Assembly: GCA_964602515.1 (NCBI GenBank)
Contig: CAZRRJ010000002.1
Span: 620,001-684,000, forward strand
Direction: 5' to 3'
Length of the DNA: 64,000 bases
DNA from: Carboxylicivirga sp964602515
GTDB taxonomy: Bacteria; Bacteroidota; Bacteroidia; Bacteroidales; Marinilabiliaceae
Positions 18,729-27,621 of the stretch are shown piece by piece (position 1 is the first letter of the stretch; each line of letters opens with the position of its first letter). Below the pieces are notes generated by a model that searched no databases, had not been told where the DNA came from, and saw only the letters and a program-made list of their open reading frames with translations. Made by a program: the position numbers and the translations under genes.

Positions 18729-19298
18729 ATGAAAATACTAGTCTTAGATAATTACGATTCATTCACTTATAATCTGGTTCATTACATTGAAGAAATTATA
18801 GATGATAAAGTGGATGTGTACAGAAATGATGAAATTAGTTTGGCTGACGTGGGACAATACGACAAAATACTTTTATCGCCGGGTCCTGGTATTCCCGATG
18901 AAGCAGGAATACTTAAAGACGTGATAAAAAACTATGCTCCAACAAAAAGTATATTAGGTGTTTGCCTAGGATGTCAGGCTATAGCGGAAGTTTTTGGAGG
19001 AAGTATTAGAAACTTAAATAAAGTGTACCATGGTATAGCTACCCCGGTAATCGTAACGAACAATGATGAGTATCTTTTTAAACACTTACCGGAAACATTT
19101 AAAGCAGGCCGTTATCACAGTTGGGTGGTTAATGAGGAGGATTTACCCGATGAATTACTTATAACATCAAAAGATGCCGAAGGACAAATAATGGGGCTGA
19201 TGCATAAAACATTTGATTTACATGGTGTGCAGTTTCATCCGGAATCAGTATTAACAGAATATGGTAAAGAGATGATTTGTAATTGGATAGAGCATTAG
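18729..19298 (+). CDS. trpG: Anthranilate synthase component II, glutamine amidotransferase
   Basis: Class I glutaminase that supplies ammonia to TrpE, 189 residues from MKILVLDNYDSFTYN. An in-frame ATG seven codons upstream is less likely. It has LLSPGPGIPDEAG, the nucleophile in GVCLGCQAIAEVFGG and the His-Glu pair in GVQFHPESVLTEYG. The residue after LG is Cys instead of the common His (GVCLGHQ), a mild variant outside the catalytic triad. A second copy for folate (pabA) is not seen here, so it may serve both pathways. Confidence 0.95.
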   Translation: MKILVLDNYDSFTYNLVHYIEEIIDDKVDVYRNDEISLADVGQYDKILLSPGPGIPDEAGILKDVIKNYAPTKSILGVCLGCQAIAEVFGGSIRNLNKVYHGIATPVIVTNNDEYLFKHLPETFKAGRYHSWVVNEEDLPDELLITSKDAEGQIMGLMHKTFDLHGVQFHPESVLTEYGKEMICNWIEH

Positions 19299-19427
19299 GC
19301 TGTAAATAACTAATTACTTTATATGGGTAGCCCTTTCCCGATAGCTATGAGGGAGATCGGTGGATTTACATACTGTAGTATATTTTGTAAATCAGTCTGT
19401 TGTCTAGAAGTCTAAAATCTAAATAAA

Positions 19428-20426
19428 ATGAATATCAACCATATTATAAAGCAACTACTTAATCATAAAACACTTTCGCAGGAAGAAGCCAGAGAAGTTT
19501 TAGTCAATATTGCAACAGAGCGCTATAGTAAATCGGAAGTCGTTGTTTTTCTTACCGTATTTATGATGCGTCCGGTTACCGTTGAGGAATTATCCGGTTT
19601 TAGGGATGCACTGCTGGAATTATGCCTGCGGATTGATTTTACCGAGTTTAGAACTATTGATATGTGTGGAACAGGTGGTGATGGGCAGAACACATTTAAT
19701 ATATCTACTCTGGCATCATTAGTTGTGGCAGGTACAGGTGCAAAAGTTTCTAAACATGGTAATTACGGTGTGTCATCATCGTGTGGCTCTTCCAATGTAA
19801 TGGAGTACCTGGGGTATCAGTTTACTAATGATGAATGTAAGCTCAAAGAACAATTGGATAAGGCTAACATGTGTATGCTACATGCACCCTTATTTCATCC
19901 GGCTATGAAAGCCGTTGCACCGATACGTAAAGAGTTAGGTTTAAAAACTTTTTTTAATATGCTGGGGCCAATGGTAAACCCATCATTTCCTGATTACCAG
20001 TTAGTGGGGGTTTTTAGCCTGGAACTAGCACGCGTGTATCAGTATATCTATCAGAAAACCAAAAAGAGGTATGTTATTGTACATGCATTAGACGGCTATG
20101 ACGAAGTGTCTTTAACAGGCGATTTTAAAGCTATCACCAATTTAGGAGAACAGGTGTATGCACCGGCAGATTTTAATATGAAACAGATTCAGGCAGAGGA
20201 AATATTCGGAGGAAATACGATTCAGGAGGCAGCAGATATTTTTAAAACAGTATTAAATGGCAAAGGAACAGAGGCGCAAAATAATGTGGTGATCGCCAAC
20301 GCGGCACTGGCTTTAAATTGTTATTATCCTGGAAAGTCATTAGAGCAGAATATTGCCGATGCAAAAGCCTCATTGCAGGAAGGAAAAGCTGCCAAAGTAT
20401 TGTCAACTCTTATAAGCCTTTCGTAA
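19428..20426 (+). CDS. trpD: Anthranilate phosphoribosyltransferase
   Basis: Transfers phosphoribose from PRPP to anthranilate. The 332-residue length is normal. It has the signature DMCGTGGDGQNTFNIST (PRPP loop), KHGNYGVSSSCGSSNVMEYLG and the catalytic region PLFHPAMKAVAPIRKELGLKTFFNMLGPMVNP. A 129-base spacer separates it from trpG and holds an 8-bp inverted repeat (arms at 19363-19370 and 19386-19393) but no gene. Confidence 0.96.
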   Translation: MNINHIIKQLLNHKTLSQEEAREVLVNIATERYSKSEVVVFLTVFMMRPVTVEELSGFRDALLELCLRIDFTEFRTIDMCGTGGDGQNTFNISTLASLVVAGTGAKVSKHGNYGVSSSCGSSNVMEYLGYQFTNDECKLKEQLDKANMCMLHAPLFHPAMKAVAPIRKELGLKTFFNMLGPMVNPSFPDYQLVGVFSLELARVYQYIYQKTKKRYVIVHALDGYDEVSLTGDFKAITNLGEQVYAPADFNMKQIQAEEIFGGNTIQEAADIFKTVLNGKGTEAQNNVVIANAALALNCYYPGKSLEQNIADAKASLQEGKAAKVLSTLISLS

Positions 20427-20470
20427 TTTAAGCTCATGTCTTGATACTTGTATCTTAAATTAATAAAAAA

Positions 20471-21259
20471 ATGAATATTCTAGAGAAAATAGTGGAGCAG
20501 AAAAAGATAGAAGTTGCATTGGCTCTTAAAGCTGTTTCTGTTAATACCCTTATGGATTATCCTCTTTTTAATGATGCCGTACCATCGCTGAAAAATGCTA
20601 TTATTAATCCGGCTAAAACTGGTGTAATAACAGAATTTAAACGCCAGTCGCCATCAAAAGGTATCATTAATGGTACAGCCAAAGTAGAAGATGTTGTTAA
20701 AGCGTATGAGAAGAGTGGCTCATCAGCCCTGTCCGTATTAACAGATAAAACGTTTTTTGGAGGTAGTAATGCTGATTTACTGGCGGCACGCGCAGTAACA
20801 AGCATTCCGATTTTACGCAAAGATTTTATTATTGATCCATACCAGGTATATGAAGCAAAAGCTATTGGTGCCAGCGCTATTTTATTGATTGCAGCTATTC
20901 TTGATATTGACAGAGCCAAAGAATTGGGAGCTTTAGCCAATTATCTGGGTATGGAAGTGTTGATGGAGTTACATGCACCTGAAGAAGTTAAGGTTCTTAA
21001 CCCCTTTATAGATGTTATTGGCATTAATAATCGCAACTTAAAGACATTTGAAGTTGATCTGGATCAATCCATAAAGCTTGCATCGCAGTTACCTGTTGAT
21101 AAATTAAAGATTTCAGAAAGTGGTATTAACTCGCCCAAGGATATGTTGTATTTGCGCCAAAATGGTTTTGATGGCTTTTTAATTGGAGAGAATTTTATGA
21201 AAACAGATGATCCGGGGGCAGCGTTTAATGTATTTGCCAAGGCAATTCATCAAAACTGA
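20471..21259 (+). CDS. trpC: Indole-3-glycerol phosphate synthase
   Basis: Closes the indole ring from CdRP in tryptophan synthesis. A 262-residue TIM barrel with EFKRQSPSKGIIN, LSVLTDKTFFGGS, LRKDFIIDPYQVYEAKAIGASAILLIAA, GINNRNLKTFEVDL and SESGI. It is monofunctional; trpF is a separate gene 61 bases downstream. Confidence 0.96.
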   Translation: MNILEKIVEQKKIEVALALKAVSVNTLMDYPLFNDAVPSLKNAIINPAKTGVITEFKRQSPSKGIINGTAKVEDVVKAYEKSGSSALSVLTDKTFFGGSNADLLAARAVTSIPILRKDFIIDPYQVYEAKAIGASAILLIAAILDIDRAKELGALANYLGMEVLMELHAPEEVKVLNPFIDVIGINNRNLKTFEVDLDQSIKLASQLPVDKLKISESGINSPKDMLYLRQNGFDGFLIGENFMKTDDPGAAFNVFAKAIHQN

Positions 21260-21320
21260 GTACACTAAAAGTACCAAAGAGATTCAAACTAAGGAAATAA
21301 ATTAAACCCTTTTCGAAGAA

Positions 21321-21947
21321 ATGACTCAAACCCCTAAAATAAAAGTATGCGGTATGTGCAATAGCACTAACATAAAAGAGCTGTTGATGCTAAACCCCGA
21401 TTATATTGGCTTTATCTTTTATGAGAAATCACCACGCTATGTTGAATATTTGGCAGATATTGAGTTTGATTCATCAATAAAGAAGGTTGGTGTATTTGTT
21501 AATGCCAGTGAACGAATGATCAATGAAAAACGTATCAGGTTTGGTTTGGATATTCTTCAGTTACATGGTGATGAATCGCCCGAATTGTGTTTCATCCTTA
21601 AACAGTCAGGAGCGCAAGTGATGAAAGTTTTCAGGATAGATAAAAATTTTGATTTTCAACAAACACAACTTTACGAGGATTATTGCGATTACTTTTTATT
21701 TGATACACAAACCAAGGCATTTGGCGGGAGTGGAGAAAAATTTGACTGGAAATTACTTCAGCAATATAATAATGTACGTCCTGTATTTTTGAGTGGAGGT
21801 ATTGGCCCTGAAGATGCAGAGAAGGTAAAACAAATAACAAATCTGAACTTAAAAGCTATTGACATCAACAGTAAGTTTGAGACAGAGCCGGGTCTAAAGG
21901 ATATTAAGCAGTTGTCGAAATTTATTAAAGAGCTTAGAAACACCTGA
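21321..21947 (+). CDS. trpF: Phosphoribosylanthranilate isomerase
   Basis: Amadori rearrangement of PRA to CdRP. It has 208 residues with the catalytic Cys in KVCGMCNSTNI (about residues 9-13), YIGFIFYEKSPRYV, LQLHGDESPELC, LFDTQTKAFGGSGEKFDW and FLSGGIGPEDA with the terminal AIDINSKFE. It ends one base before trpB, so the two are translationally linked. Confidence 0.95.
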   Translation: MTQTPKIKVCGMCNSTNIKELLMLNPDYIGFIFYEKSPRYVEYLADIEFDSSIKKVGVFVNASERMINEKRIRFGLDILQLHGDESPELCFILKQSGAQVMKVFRIDKNFDFQQTQLYEDYCDYFLFDTQTKAFGGSGEKFDWKLLQQYNNVRPVFLSGGIGPEDAEKVKQITNLNLKAIDINSKFETEPGLKDIKQLSKFIKELRNT

Positions 21948-21948
21948 T

Positions 21949-23151
21949 ATGATGAAAGAAAAAGATAAATATCAAGCAGATGAAAGAGGAATGTATGGCC
22001 GGTTTGGTGGAGCTTATATTCCTGAAATGCTGCACCCGAATATTGAGAAGCTAAAAGCTGTTTATTTGGATATTATCAACTCAGAAACGTTTCAAACGGA
22101 ATATAAATCCTTGTTGAAAGATTATGTAGGCCGTCCGTCTCCATTATACCTCGCCAGGCAATTATCTGAGAAATACCAGACCAATGTGTATCTCAAGCGA
22201 GAGGATTTAAACCATACCGGGGCACATAAAATTAATAATACAATAGGGCAGATCTTAATTGCCAGGCAGATGGGTAAAAAACGCATTATTGCAGAAACTG
22301 GTGCTGGACAACATGGTGTAGCTACTGCTACAGCTTGTGCCCTGATGGGCTTAAAGTGTGTGGTATATATGGGTGAGGTGGATATGAAACGACAAGCACC
22401 GAATGTGGCTCGTATGCGTATGTTAGGAGCAGAGGTTATTGCAGCAAAATCGGGTAGTTGCACTTTAAAAGATGCTACTAACGAAGCCTTACGCGATTGG
22501 ATTTGTAACCCTGAAGATACCTTTTACCTGATTGGCTCCGTGGTTGGGCCGCATCCCTATCCGGATATGGTAGCCCGTTTGCAGGCTATTATTAGTGAAG
22601 AAATAAAGCAACAGATAAAAGAAAAAACAGGTAAAGACCATCCTGATTATGTAATTGCGTGTGTAGGTGGTGGTAGTAATGCAGCGGGTTCATTTTACCA
22701 TTTTTTAGATGATGAGCGAGTAAAGCTTATTGCGGTTGAAGCAGCAGGAAAAGGTGTAGATTCAGGCGAAACAGCAGCTTCTATTGCATTAGGCGATTTA
22801 GGCATTATCCATGGTAGCCTTACATTTTTAATGCAAAACGATGATGGACAAATAACAGAGCCTTATTCTATTTCCGCAGGACTCGATTACCCTGGCATAG
22901 GGCCGCAACATGCTCATTTATTTGAGACATGCCGAGCACAGTTTTTTTCAGCTACTGATAAGGAAGCTTTGAATGCAGCCTTACAGTTAACTCAACTTGA
23001 GGGTATTATTCCAGCTTTAGAATCATCGCATGCTTTAGTTGCTCTGGATAAGATGTCATTTATGAAAGATGATTCAGTGGTTATTACCTTGTCGGGACGA
23101 GGTGATAAAGATATGTTAACTTATATGAAATGTTTTGGATTTATAGACTGA
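21949..23151 (+). CDS. trpB: Tryptophan synthase beta chain
   Basis: PLP enzyme that joins indole and serine to tryptophan. It has 400 residues. The PLP lysine is in KREDLNHTGAHKINNTIGQ, and AETGAGQHGVATATACALMGLKCVVYMGEVD and the phosphate loop CVGGGSNAAGSF are also visible. It pairs with TrpA 47 bases downstream in the alpha2-beta2 complex. Confidence 0.97.
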   Translation: MMKEKDKYQADERGMYGRFGGAYIPEMLHPNIEKLKAVYLDIINSETFQTEYKSLLKDYVGRPSPLYLARQLSEKYQTNVYLKREDLNHTGAHKINNTIGQILIARQMGKKRIIAETGAGQHGVATATACALMGLKCVVYMGEVDMKRQAPNVARMRMLGAEVIAAKSGSCTLKDATNEALRDWICNPEDTFYLIGSVVGPHPYPDMVARLQAIISEEIKQQIKEKTGKDHPDYVIACVGGGSNAAGSFYHFLDDERVKLIAVEAAGKGVDSGETAASIALGDLGIIHGSLTFLMQNDDGQITEPYSISAGLDYPGIGPQHAHLFETCRAQFFSATDKEALNAALQLTQLEGIIPALESSHALVALDKMSFMKDDSVVITLSGRGDKDMLTYMKCFGFID

Positions 23152-23198
23152 GAAGCTAAACGAAGCATTTTATTAACTAAGCTCATAACTTTAAAAAT

Positions 23199-23969
23199 AT
23201 GAATAGATTAAATCAACTTTTTATAAATAAAAAAGACATATGCTCAGTATATTATACGGCCGGGTATCCGAATGCTAATGATACCATTCCCATATTATCA
23301 GCGTTACAAACAGGAGGTGCCGATTTGGTAGAAATTGGTATGCCTTTTTCAGACCCATTGGCTGATGGCCCGACGATACAAGCCTGTAGTGAACAGGCCC
23401 TGGAGAATGGAATGAGTATTAAATTACTTTTTGAGCAGTTAAGAGATATGCGCTATACAATTGAATTACCTGTTGTACTGATGGGGTATTTCAATCCCGT
23501 TTTAAAATTTGGAATTGAAGCGTTTATTGCAAAATGTAGAGATGTAGGAGTTGATGGAGTAATTATCCCTGACCTACCCTTTGACGAATATTGCGAGAAA
23601 TATAAGGCCTTGTTTGATGAAGCTAATATTGCTAATATCTTTTTAATAACACCACAAACGGCAGATGAGCGCATAAAGCTTATTGATACCAACAGTAAAG
23701 GATTTATTTATGTCGTTTCATCGGCATCCGTAACTGGTGCAAAAAAGGACTTACAGCAAGAACAAATCACTTATTTTAAGAGGGTAAATGCACTTAACTT
23801 GAAAACGCCACATTTGATCGGTTTTGGAATCAGTAACCGTTCTACTTTCGAAACAGCATGCCAGTATGCATCAGGTGCTATTATTGGAAGTGCATTTGTA
23901 AAGCTTTTAAGTGAAAAAGGAGCAGACAAGCAAGCCATTAAATTATTTATTGAAGGGATAAAGTGTTGA
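23199..23969 (+). CDS. trpA: Tryptophan synthase alpha chain
   Basis: Releases indole from indole-3-glycerol phosphate. A 256-residue TIM barrel with the catalytic Glu in LVEIGMPFSDPLADGPTIQ, PVVLMGYFNPVLKFG, the catalytic Asp in GVIIPDLPFDEY, FIYVVSSASVTGA and GFGISNRSTFE. Last gene of the trp operon. Confidence 0.96.
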   Translation: MNRLNQLFINKKDICSVYYTAGYPNANDTIPILSALQTGGADLVEIGMPFSDPLADGPTIQACSEQALENGMSIKLLFEQLRDMRYTIELPVVLMGYFNPVLKFGIEAFIAKCRDVGVDGVIIPDLPFDEYCEKYKALFDEANIANIFLITPQTADERIKLIDTNSKGFIYVVSSASVTGAKKDLQQEQITYFKRVNALNLKTPHLIGFGISNRSTFETACQYASGAIIGSAFVKLLSEKGADKQAIKLFIEGIKC

Positions 23970-24018
23970 TAGAGCTCATTTCAGGTTGCTAATTAATTGA
24001 TTAAATGAACACACAACC

Positions 24019-24591
24019 ATGCATAATACTGCTATAATAATAATTCACTGTCACGATCAACAGGGTATCGTTGCTAATGTCGCAGCTTTTATATATCGTC
24101 ATAACGGTAATATCCTGTATCTTGATCGTCATACAGACTGGGGTGAGAATTGCTTTTTTATGCGAATAGAATGGGGTTTGGATGGTTTTAGATTACCGCA
24201 GGAAAAGATTAGGGTGCCCTTTGATGCGGTTATTGCTGTACCAATGCAAATGGGGTGGACACTGAATTTCTCGGCACAGAAACCGCGTATGGCTGTTTTT
24301 ATTTTGTGTGCATCACATTGTTTATACAACCTGTTATCGCGTTACAGTACAGGAGAGCGCAATATTGATGTATGCTTAATCATTAGCAACCATAATGATA
24401 TAGAAATTGTAACTAAGCAGTTTCAGTTACTTTATAGTCATTTGCCCGTTAAAAAAGAAAATAAAGAAGAAACAGAAGCAGAGCAGTTTTGCCTGTGTAG
24501 GGAGCATAAAATGAATTTTATCATTCTAGCCCGTTACATGCAAGTACTATCAAAAGCGTTTATTAAATAATATCCCAATAAAATCATTAAT
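24019..24591 (+). pseudogene. purU: Truncated formyltetrahydrofolate deformylase
   Basis: The 183-codon frame matches the N-terminal two thirds of PurU. The ACT domain covers about residues 1-80 (IIIIHCHDQQGIVANVAAFIYRHNGNIL...DRHTD). The start of the formyltransferase domain follows (KPRMAVFILCASHCLYNLL, then MNFIILARYMQVLS). The family continues with a YPN(K/R)IINIHHSFLP segment. Here a TAA at 24568 is followed in the same frame by YPNKIIN before similarity stops, and the next gene starts 19 bases later. The catalytic Asn-His motif and about 100 C-terminal residues are therefore lost, by a stop codon and a deletion. Very likely inactive, although an ACT-domain remnant could still be made. 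Confidence 0.8.
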
Positions 24592-24610
24592 AACATTAAA
24601 ATTATATAAT

Positions 24611-25129
24611 ATGAAAGTCTTGGTATCGGTATTAGTATTGGCATTAATTACCTTAACAGTGGTAGCGCAAAAGCCAGATTCGCGTGGTTATATTGTAAAA
24701 AATGGCGATATGGCACCTGATTTTGAAATGACATTGACTGATGGTTCAACAGTTAAGTTATCTGATTTAAAAGGAGAAGTAGTTATGTTACAGTTTACGG
24801 CCAGTTGGTGCGGTGTATGTCGTAAAGAAATGCCACACATAGAAAAACAGATATGGCAACCTTATAAAAATAAAGGCCTGAATGTTTTTGGTGTAGATCG
24901 CGATGAACCAATTGAAAAAGCGCTAGAAATGGTTGAGGCTACCGGAATAACTTATCCTGTGGGGTTAGATCCGAATGCAGATATATTTGGTTTATTCGCT
25001 GATAAAAAAGCAGGTGTAACACGTAATGTGCTTATTAATAGAGAAGGTAGAATTATTTTTCTAACCCGACTTTTTAACGAAGAAGAATTTGCTGCTTTGG
25101 TTAAGAAGATTGGTGAGGAGTTGGATTAA
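24611..25129 (+). CDS. TlpA-like thiol-disulfide oxidoreductase
   Basis: A 172-residue secreted thioredoxin-fold protein. The signal peptide (VLVSVLVLALITLTVVAQ) precedes GDMAPDFEMTLTDGSTVKLSDLKGEVVMLQFTASWCGVC, with the redox pair Cys-Gly-Val-Cys at about residues 67-70. A cis-Pro-type region follows (AGVTRNVLINREGRI). It probably acts in the periplasm as a reductase or resolving thioredoxin. Nothing links it to the neighbouring trp and his genes. Confidence 0.87.
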   Translation: MKVLVSVLVLALITLTVVAQKPDSRGYIVKNGDMAPDFEMTLTDGSTVKLSDLKGEVVMLQFTASWCGVCRKEMPHIEKQIWQPYKNKGLNVFGVDRDEPIEKALEMVEATGITYPVGLDPNADIFGLFADKKAGVTRNVLINREGRIIFLTRLFNEEEFAALVKKIGEELD

Positions 25130-25137
25130 AGAACGAG

Positions 25138-25186
25138 TGCATTGTGTTTAATGCATGGTTTTAAACTATTTATTTAGCACAATGCA
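25138..25186. repeat. Inverted repeat before hisH
   Basis: TGCATTGTG (25138-25146) and CACAATGCA (25178-25186) are perfect 9-base inverted arms around a 31-base AT-rich loop, starting 8 bases after the thioredoxin-like stop and ending 21 bases before hisH. It could be a terminator without a T-run or an operator. No His-codon-rich leader is seen here, unlike before hisG. Confidence 0.4.
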
Positions 25187-25207
25187 TAATGCAACAAATA
25201 CCAAAAT

Positions 25208-25807
25208 ATGAGAATAATAATAATAAAATATAACTCAGGCAACATTCGTTCTGTTAATAATGCCCTGTTGCGTTTGGGTTATGAGGCAGAGATAACTGCT
25301 GATCCTGAAATGATTAAAAAGGCTGATAAAGTTATATTTCCGGGTGTTGGAGAAGCCAGTACGACTATGGCCTATTTGCGTGAAACAGGCTTGGATAAAG
25401 TTATTATAAATTTAAAACAGCCTGTTCTTGGTATTTGTTTGGGAATGCAGTTGATGTGTAGTTTTTCAGAAGAAGGCAATGTACATTGTCTGAATATATT
25501 CAATGAGAAAGTCCGTAAATTTCAACTGCCTCACCCCAATGCAGAAAACATTAAGATTCCGCATATGGGGTGGAATGTATTACAAAAAGTGCAAAGCCCG
25601 CTATTTGATAAATCGCTGGAAGGGAGGTATGTGTATTTTGTACATAGTTATTATGTAGCTATGGGTGAATATACTGCTGCAATAACTGATTACATACAGC
25701 CATATAGCTCTGCTTTACAGAAAGATAATTTTTATGCAACCCAGTTTCATCCTGAGAAGAGTGGATCGGTTGGGGAATGTATACTGGCAAACTTCTTAAA
25801 ATTATAG
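25208..25807 (+). CDS. hisH: Imidazole glycerol phosphate synthase, glutaminase subunit
   Basis: Supplies ammonia to HisF in histidine synthesis. It has 199 residues with YNSGNIRSVNNAL, FPGVGEAS, the nucleophile in GICLGMQLMCS, HMGWN and the catalytic His-Glu in TQFHPEKSG. First gene of the second histidine cluster hisH-hisA-hisF-hisIE, about 12 kb from hisGDCB. Confidence 0.95.
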   Translation: MRIIIIKYNSGNIRSVNNALLRLGYEAEITADPEMIKKADKVIFPGVGEASTTMAYLRETGLDKVIINLKQPVLGICLGMQLMCSFSEEGNVHCLNIFNEKVRKFQLPHPNAENIKIPHMGWNVLQKVQSPLFDKSLEGRYVYFVHSYYVAMGEYTAAITDYIQPYSSALQKDNFYATQFHPEKSGSVGECILANFLKL

Positions 25808-25815
25808 ATTGAATA

Positions 25816-26544
25816 ATGGGAAAGATAGATATTATACCAGCCATTGATATTATTGAAGGCAAATGTGTGCGGTTGAGCCAGGGAGACTATGCCAGCCAAA
25901 AAATATATGATAACGACCCGTTAGAAGTAGCTAAGACGCTTGAAGGTCATGGAATTACCCGTTTGCATTTGGTAGATTTAGATGGTGCAAAATCCGGACA
26001 AATTATAAACTATAAAGTGCTTGAGCGGATCGCAGGTAAGACAAACCTTATCATTGATTTTGGCGGGGGCTTAAAGTCATCTGAAGATTTACGAATTGCA
26101 TTTGAATCTGGGGCACAAATGGTAACCGGAGGCTCTATTGCAGTTAAAAAACCAGAAGAGTTTGAGAGCTGGATAGAACAATATGGATCAGAAAAAATAA
26201 TTCTGGGAGCCGATGTCAAAGACAATAAAATTGCTGTTACAGGATGGTTGGAAGAAACTGATCAAGAGTTAATACCGTTTATTAAAACGTATATCCAGAA
26301 GGGTATTCAGAAAGTTATTTGTACTGATATTAGTAGAGATGGAATGCTTCAAGGACCCGCTATTCAGCTATATAAAAATATTTTAGACGAAATTCCAGGA
26401 CTATATATTGTGGCCAGCGGAGGCGTTAGTAATATGGCAGATATTGAAGCACTCATTGAAGCAAAAGTTCCGGCAGTTATTTTCGGAAAAGCGATTTATG
26501 AAGGACGAATTGATTTAAAAGAGTTAGAACGATTTTTTATTTAG
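25816..26544 (+). CDS. hisA: ProFAR isomerase
   Basis: Isomerises ProFAR to PRFAR in histidine synthesis. A 242-residue beta-alpha barrel with the catalytic Asp in IIPAIDIIEGKCVRL, LVDLDGAKSG, FGGGLKS and ICTDISRDGMLQGPA, followed by VASGGVSNMADI. It starts 8 bases after hisH. Confidence 0.95.
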   Translation: MGKIDIIPAIDIIEGKCVRLSQGDYASQKIYDNDPLEVAKTLEGHGITRLHLVDLDGAKSGQIINYKVLERIAGKTNLIIDFGGGLKSSEDLRIAFESGAQMVTGGSIAVKKPEEFESWIEQYGSEKIILGADVKDNKIAVTGWLEETDQELIPFIKTYIQKGIQKVICTDISRDGMLQGPAIQLYKNILDEIPGLYIVASGGVSNMADIEALIEAKVPAVIFGKAIYEGRIDLKELERFFI

Positions 26545-26626
26545 TAGTAGACAGTTGTATTTAATCGGTTGCAAATAGGAGTTGGAAAATCAACTACTGA
26601 TTAGTTTCATTAAAACCTAGCTGAAT

Positions 26627-27385
26627 ATGCTTGCAAAACGAATAATACCATGCCTTGATATTAAAAACGGGCAAACAGTTAAAGGCGTTAACTTTTTAGA
26701 AATTAAAGAGGTTGGTGACCCTGTTGAATTAGGTGCCTTATACGCTGAACAAGGAGCCGATGAATTGGTTTTTCTAGATATCACAGCCAGTCACGAAGGA
26801 CGTAAGACATTTATAGATTTGGTAAAACGAATTGCGCGTAACATCAATATCCCATTTACTGTGGGAGGTGGTATTAGTGAGTTAAAAGATGCGGAGATAT
26901 TACTTAATGCAGGAGCCGATAAAATATCTGTTAACTCATCAGCTGTTAAAAATCCTCAATTGATAAATGATCTGGCACTTAACTTTGGCAGCCAGTTTGT
27001 AGTAGTAGCCATTGATGCCAAACATCAGGATGGAGACGATTGGATTGTTACTGTTAATGGTGGGCGTATTCCAACAGAAAAACGATTGTACTCATGGGCA
27101 AAAGAAGTGGAAGACCGAGGTGCCGGAGAAATTCTTTTTACAAGTATGAATCATGATGGAGTAAAACAAGGTTTTGCTAATGGTGCCTTAGCTAAATTAA
27201 GTGATGAACTTATAATACCTGTTATTGCATCAGGCGGCGGCGGGGCAGTAGAGCATTTTAAAGATGTTTTTAACATTGGAAAAGCTGATGCCGGATTAGC
27301 AGCCAGTGTTTTTCACTTTAAAGAAATTTCTATTCCAGAACTAAAACAATACCTTAATAAGGCAGGAATACCAGTGCGCTTATAG
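26627..27385 (+). CDS. hisF: Imidazole glycerol phosphate synthase, cyclase subunit
   Basis: Forms imidazole glycerol phosphate and AICAR from PRFAR and ammonia with HisH. It has 252 residues with the catalytic Asp in IPCLDIKNGQTVKGVNF, LDITAS, VGGGI, DKISVNSSAV, the second Asp in TSMNHDGVKQGF and ASGGGG. Complete and close in length to its orthologues. Confidence 0.96.
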   Translation: MLAKRIIPCLDIKNGQTVKGVNFLEIKEVGDPVELGALYAEQGADELVFLDITASHEGRKTFIDLVKRIARNINIPFTVGGGISELKDAEILLNAGADKISVNSSAVKNPQLINDLALNFGSQFVVVAIDAKHQDGDDWIVTVNGGRIPTEKRLYSWAKEVEDRGAGEILFTSMNHDGVKQGFANGALAKLSDELIIPVIASGGGGAVEHFKDVFNIGKADAGLAASVFHFKEISIPELKQYLNKAGIPVRL

Positions 27386-27421
27386 CCGTTAGCCATTGGC
27401 TAAATAAATTCTAAGTAAACA

Positions 27422-27535
27422 ATGAAAGATTATCGCACATTTTTAAAAATAACCCTAAACAATTGTTTTGAGCTTGATATTCAAATAGAAATTGTTAGAA
27501 AAGTTAATTTTTTTATTGCAGAGGACTTAAGGTAA
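27422..27535 (+). pseudogene. Possible remnant of a four-helix-bundle (23S rRNA IVP-family) protein
   Basis: A 37-codon ORF between hisF and hisIE, starting MKDYRTFLKITLNNCFELD. The stretch FLKITLNNCFELDIQIEI resembles the third-helix segment of four-helix-bundle proteins (FLxIAxGSxxELExQLxIA), which are usually about 115-120 residues and common in Bacteroidota. Only that part is visible, so if the match is real it is a fragment with the N-terminal half gone. A 15-base palindrome (arms TTAGCCA/TGGCTAA) lies near 27387-27402, just upstream. The match was made by eye on a short segment, hence the low confidence. Confidence 0.4.
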
Positions 27536-27621
27536 TTATGAAGGATCATTGCTGCATAATTAAATTTAATATACAATAATAAATGCTATCAGGTATTAAC
27601 TGTTAATATAAGCTTAAAAAT

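Noticed and set aside
19331..19393. CCGATAGCTAT-containing stretch and inverted repeat between trpG and trpD
   Set aside because: Resembles short palindromes common in Bacteroidota, but here it is imperfect and single; no mobile element ends or transposase seen.
25160..25170. Possible His-containing leader before hisH
   Set aside because: The short ATG-CAT frame there has a single His codon in eight codons, too little to call an attenuator leader.
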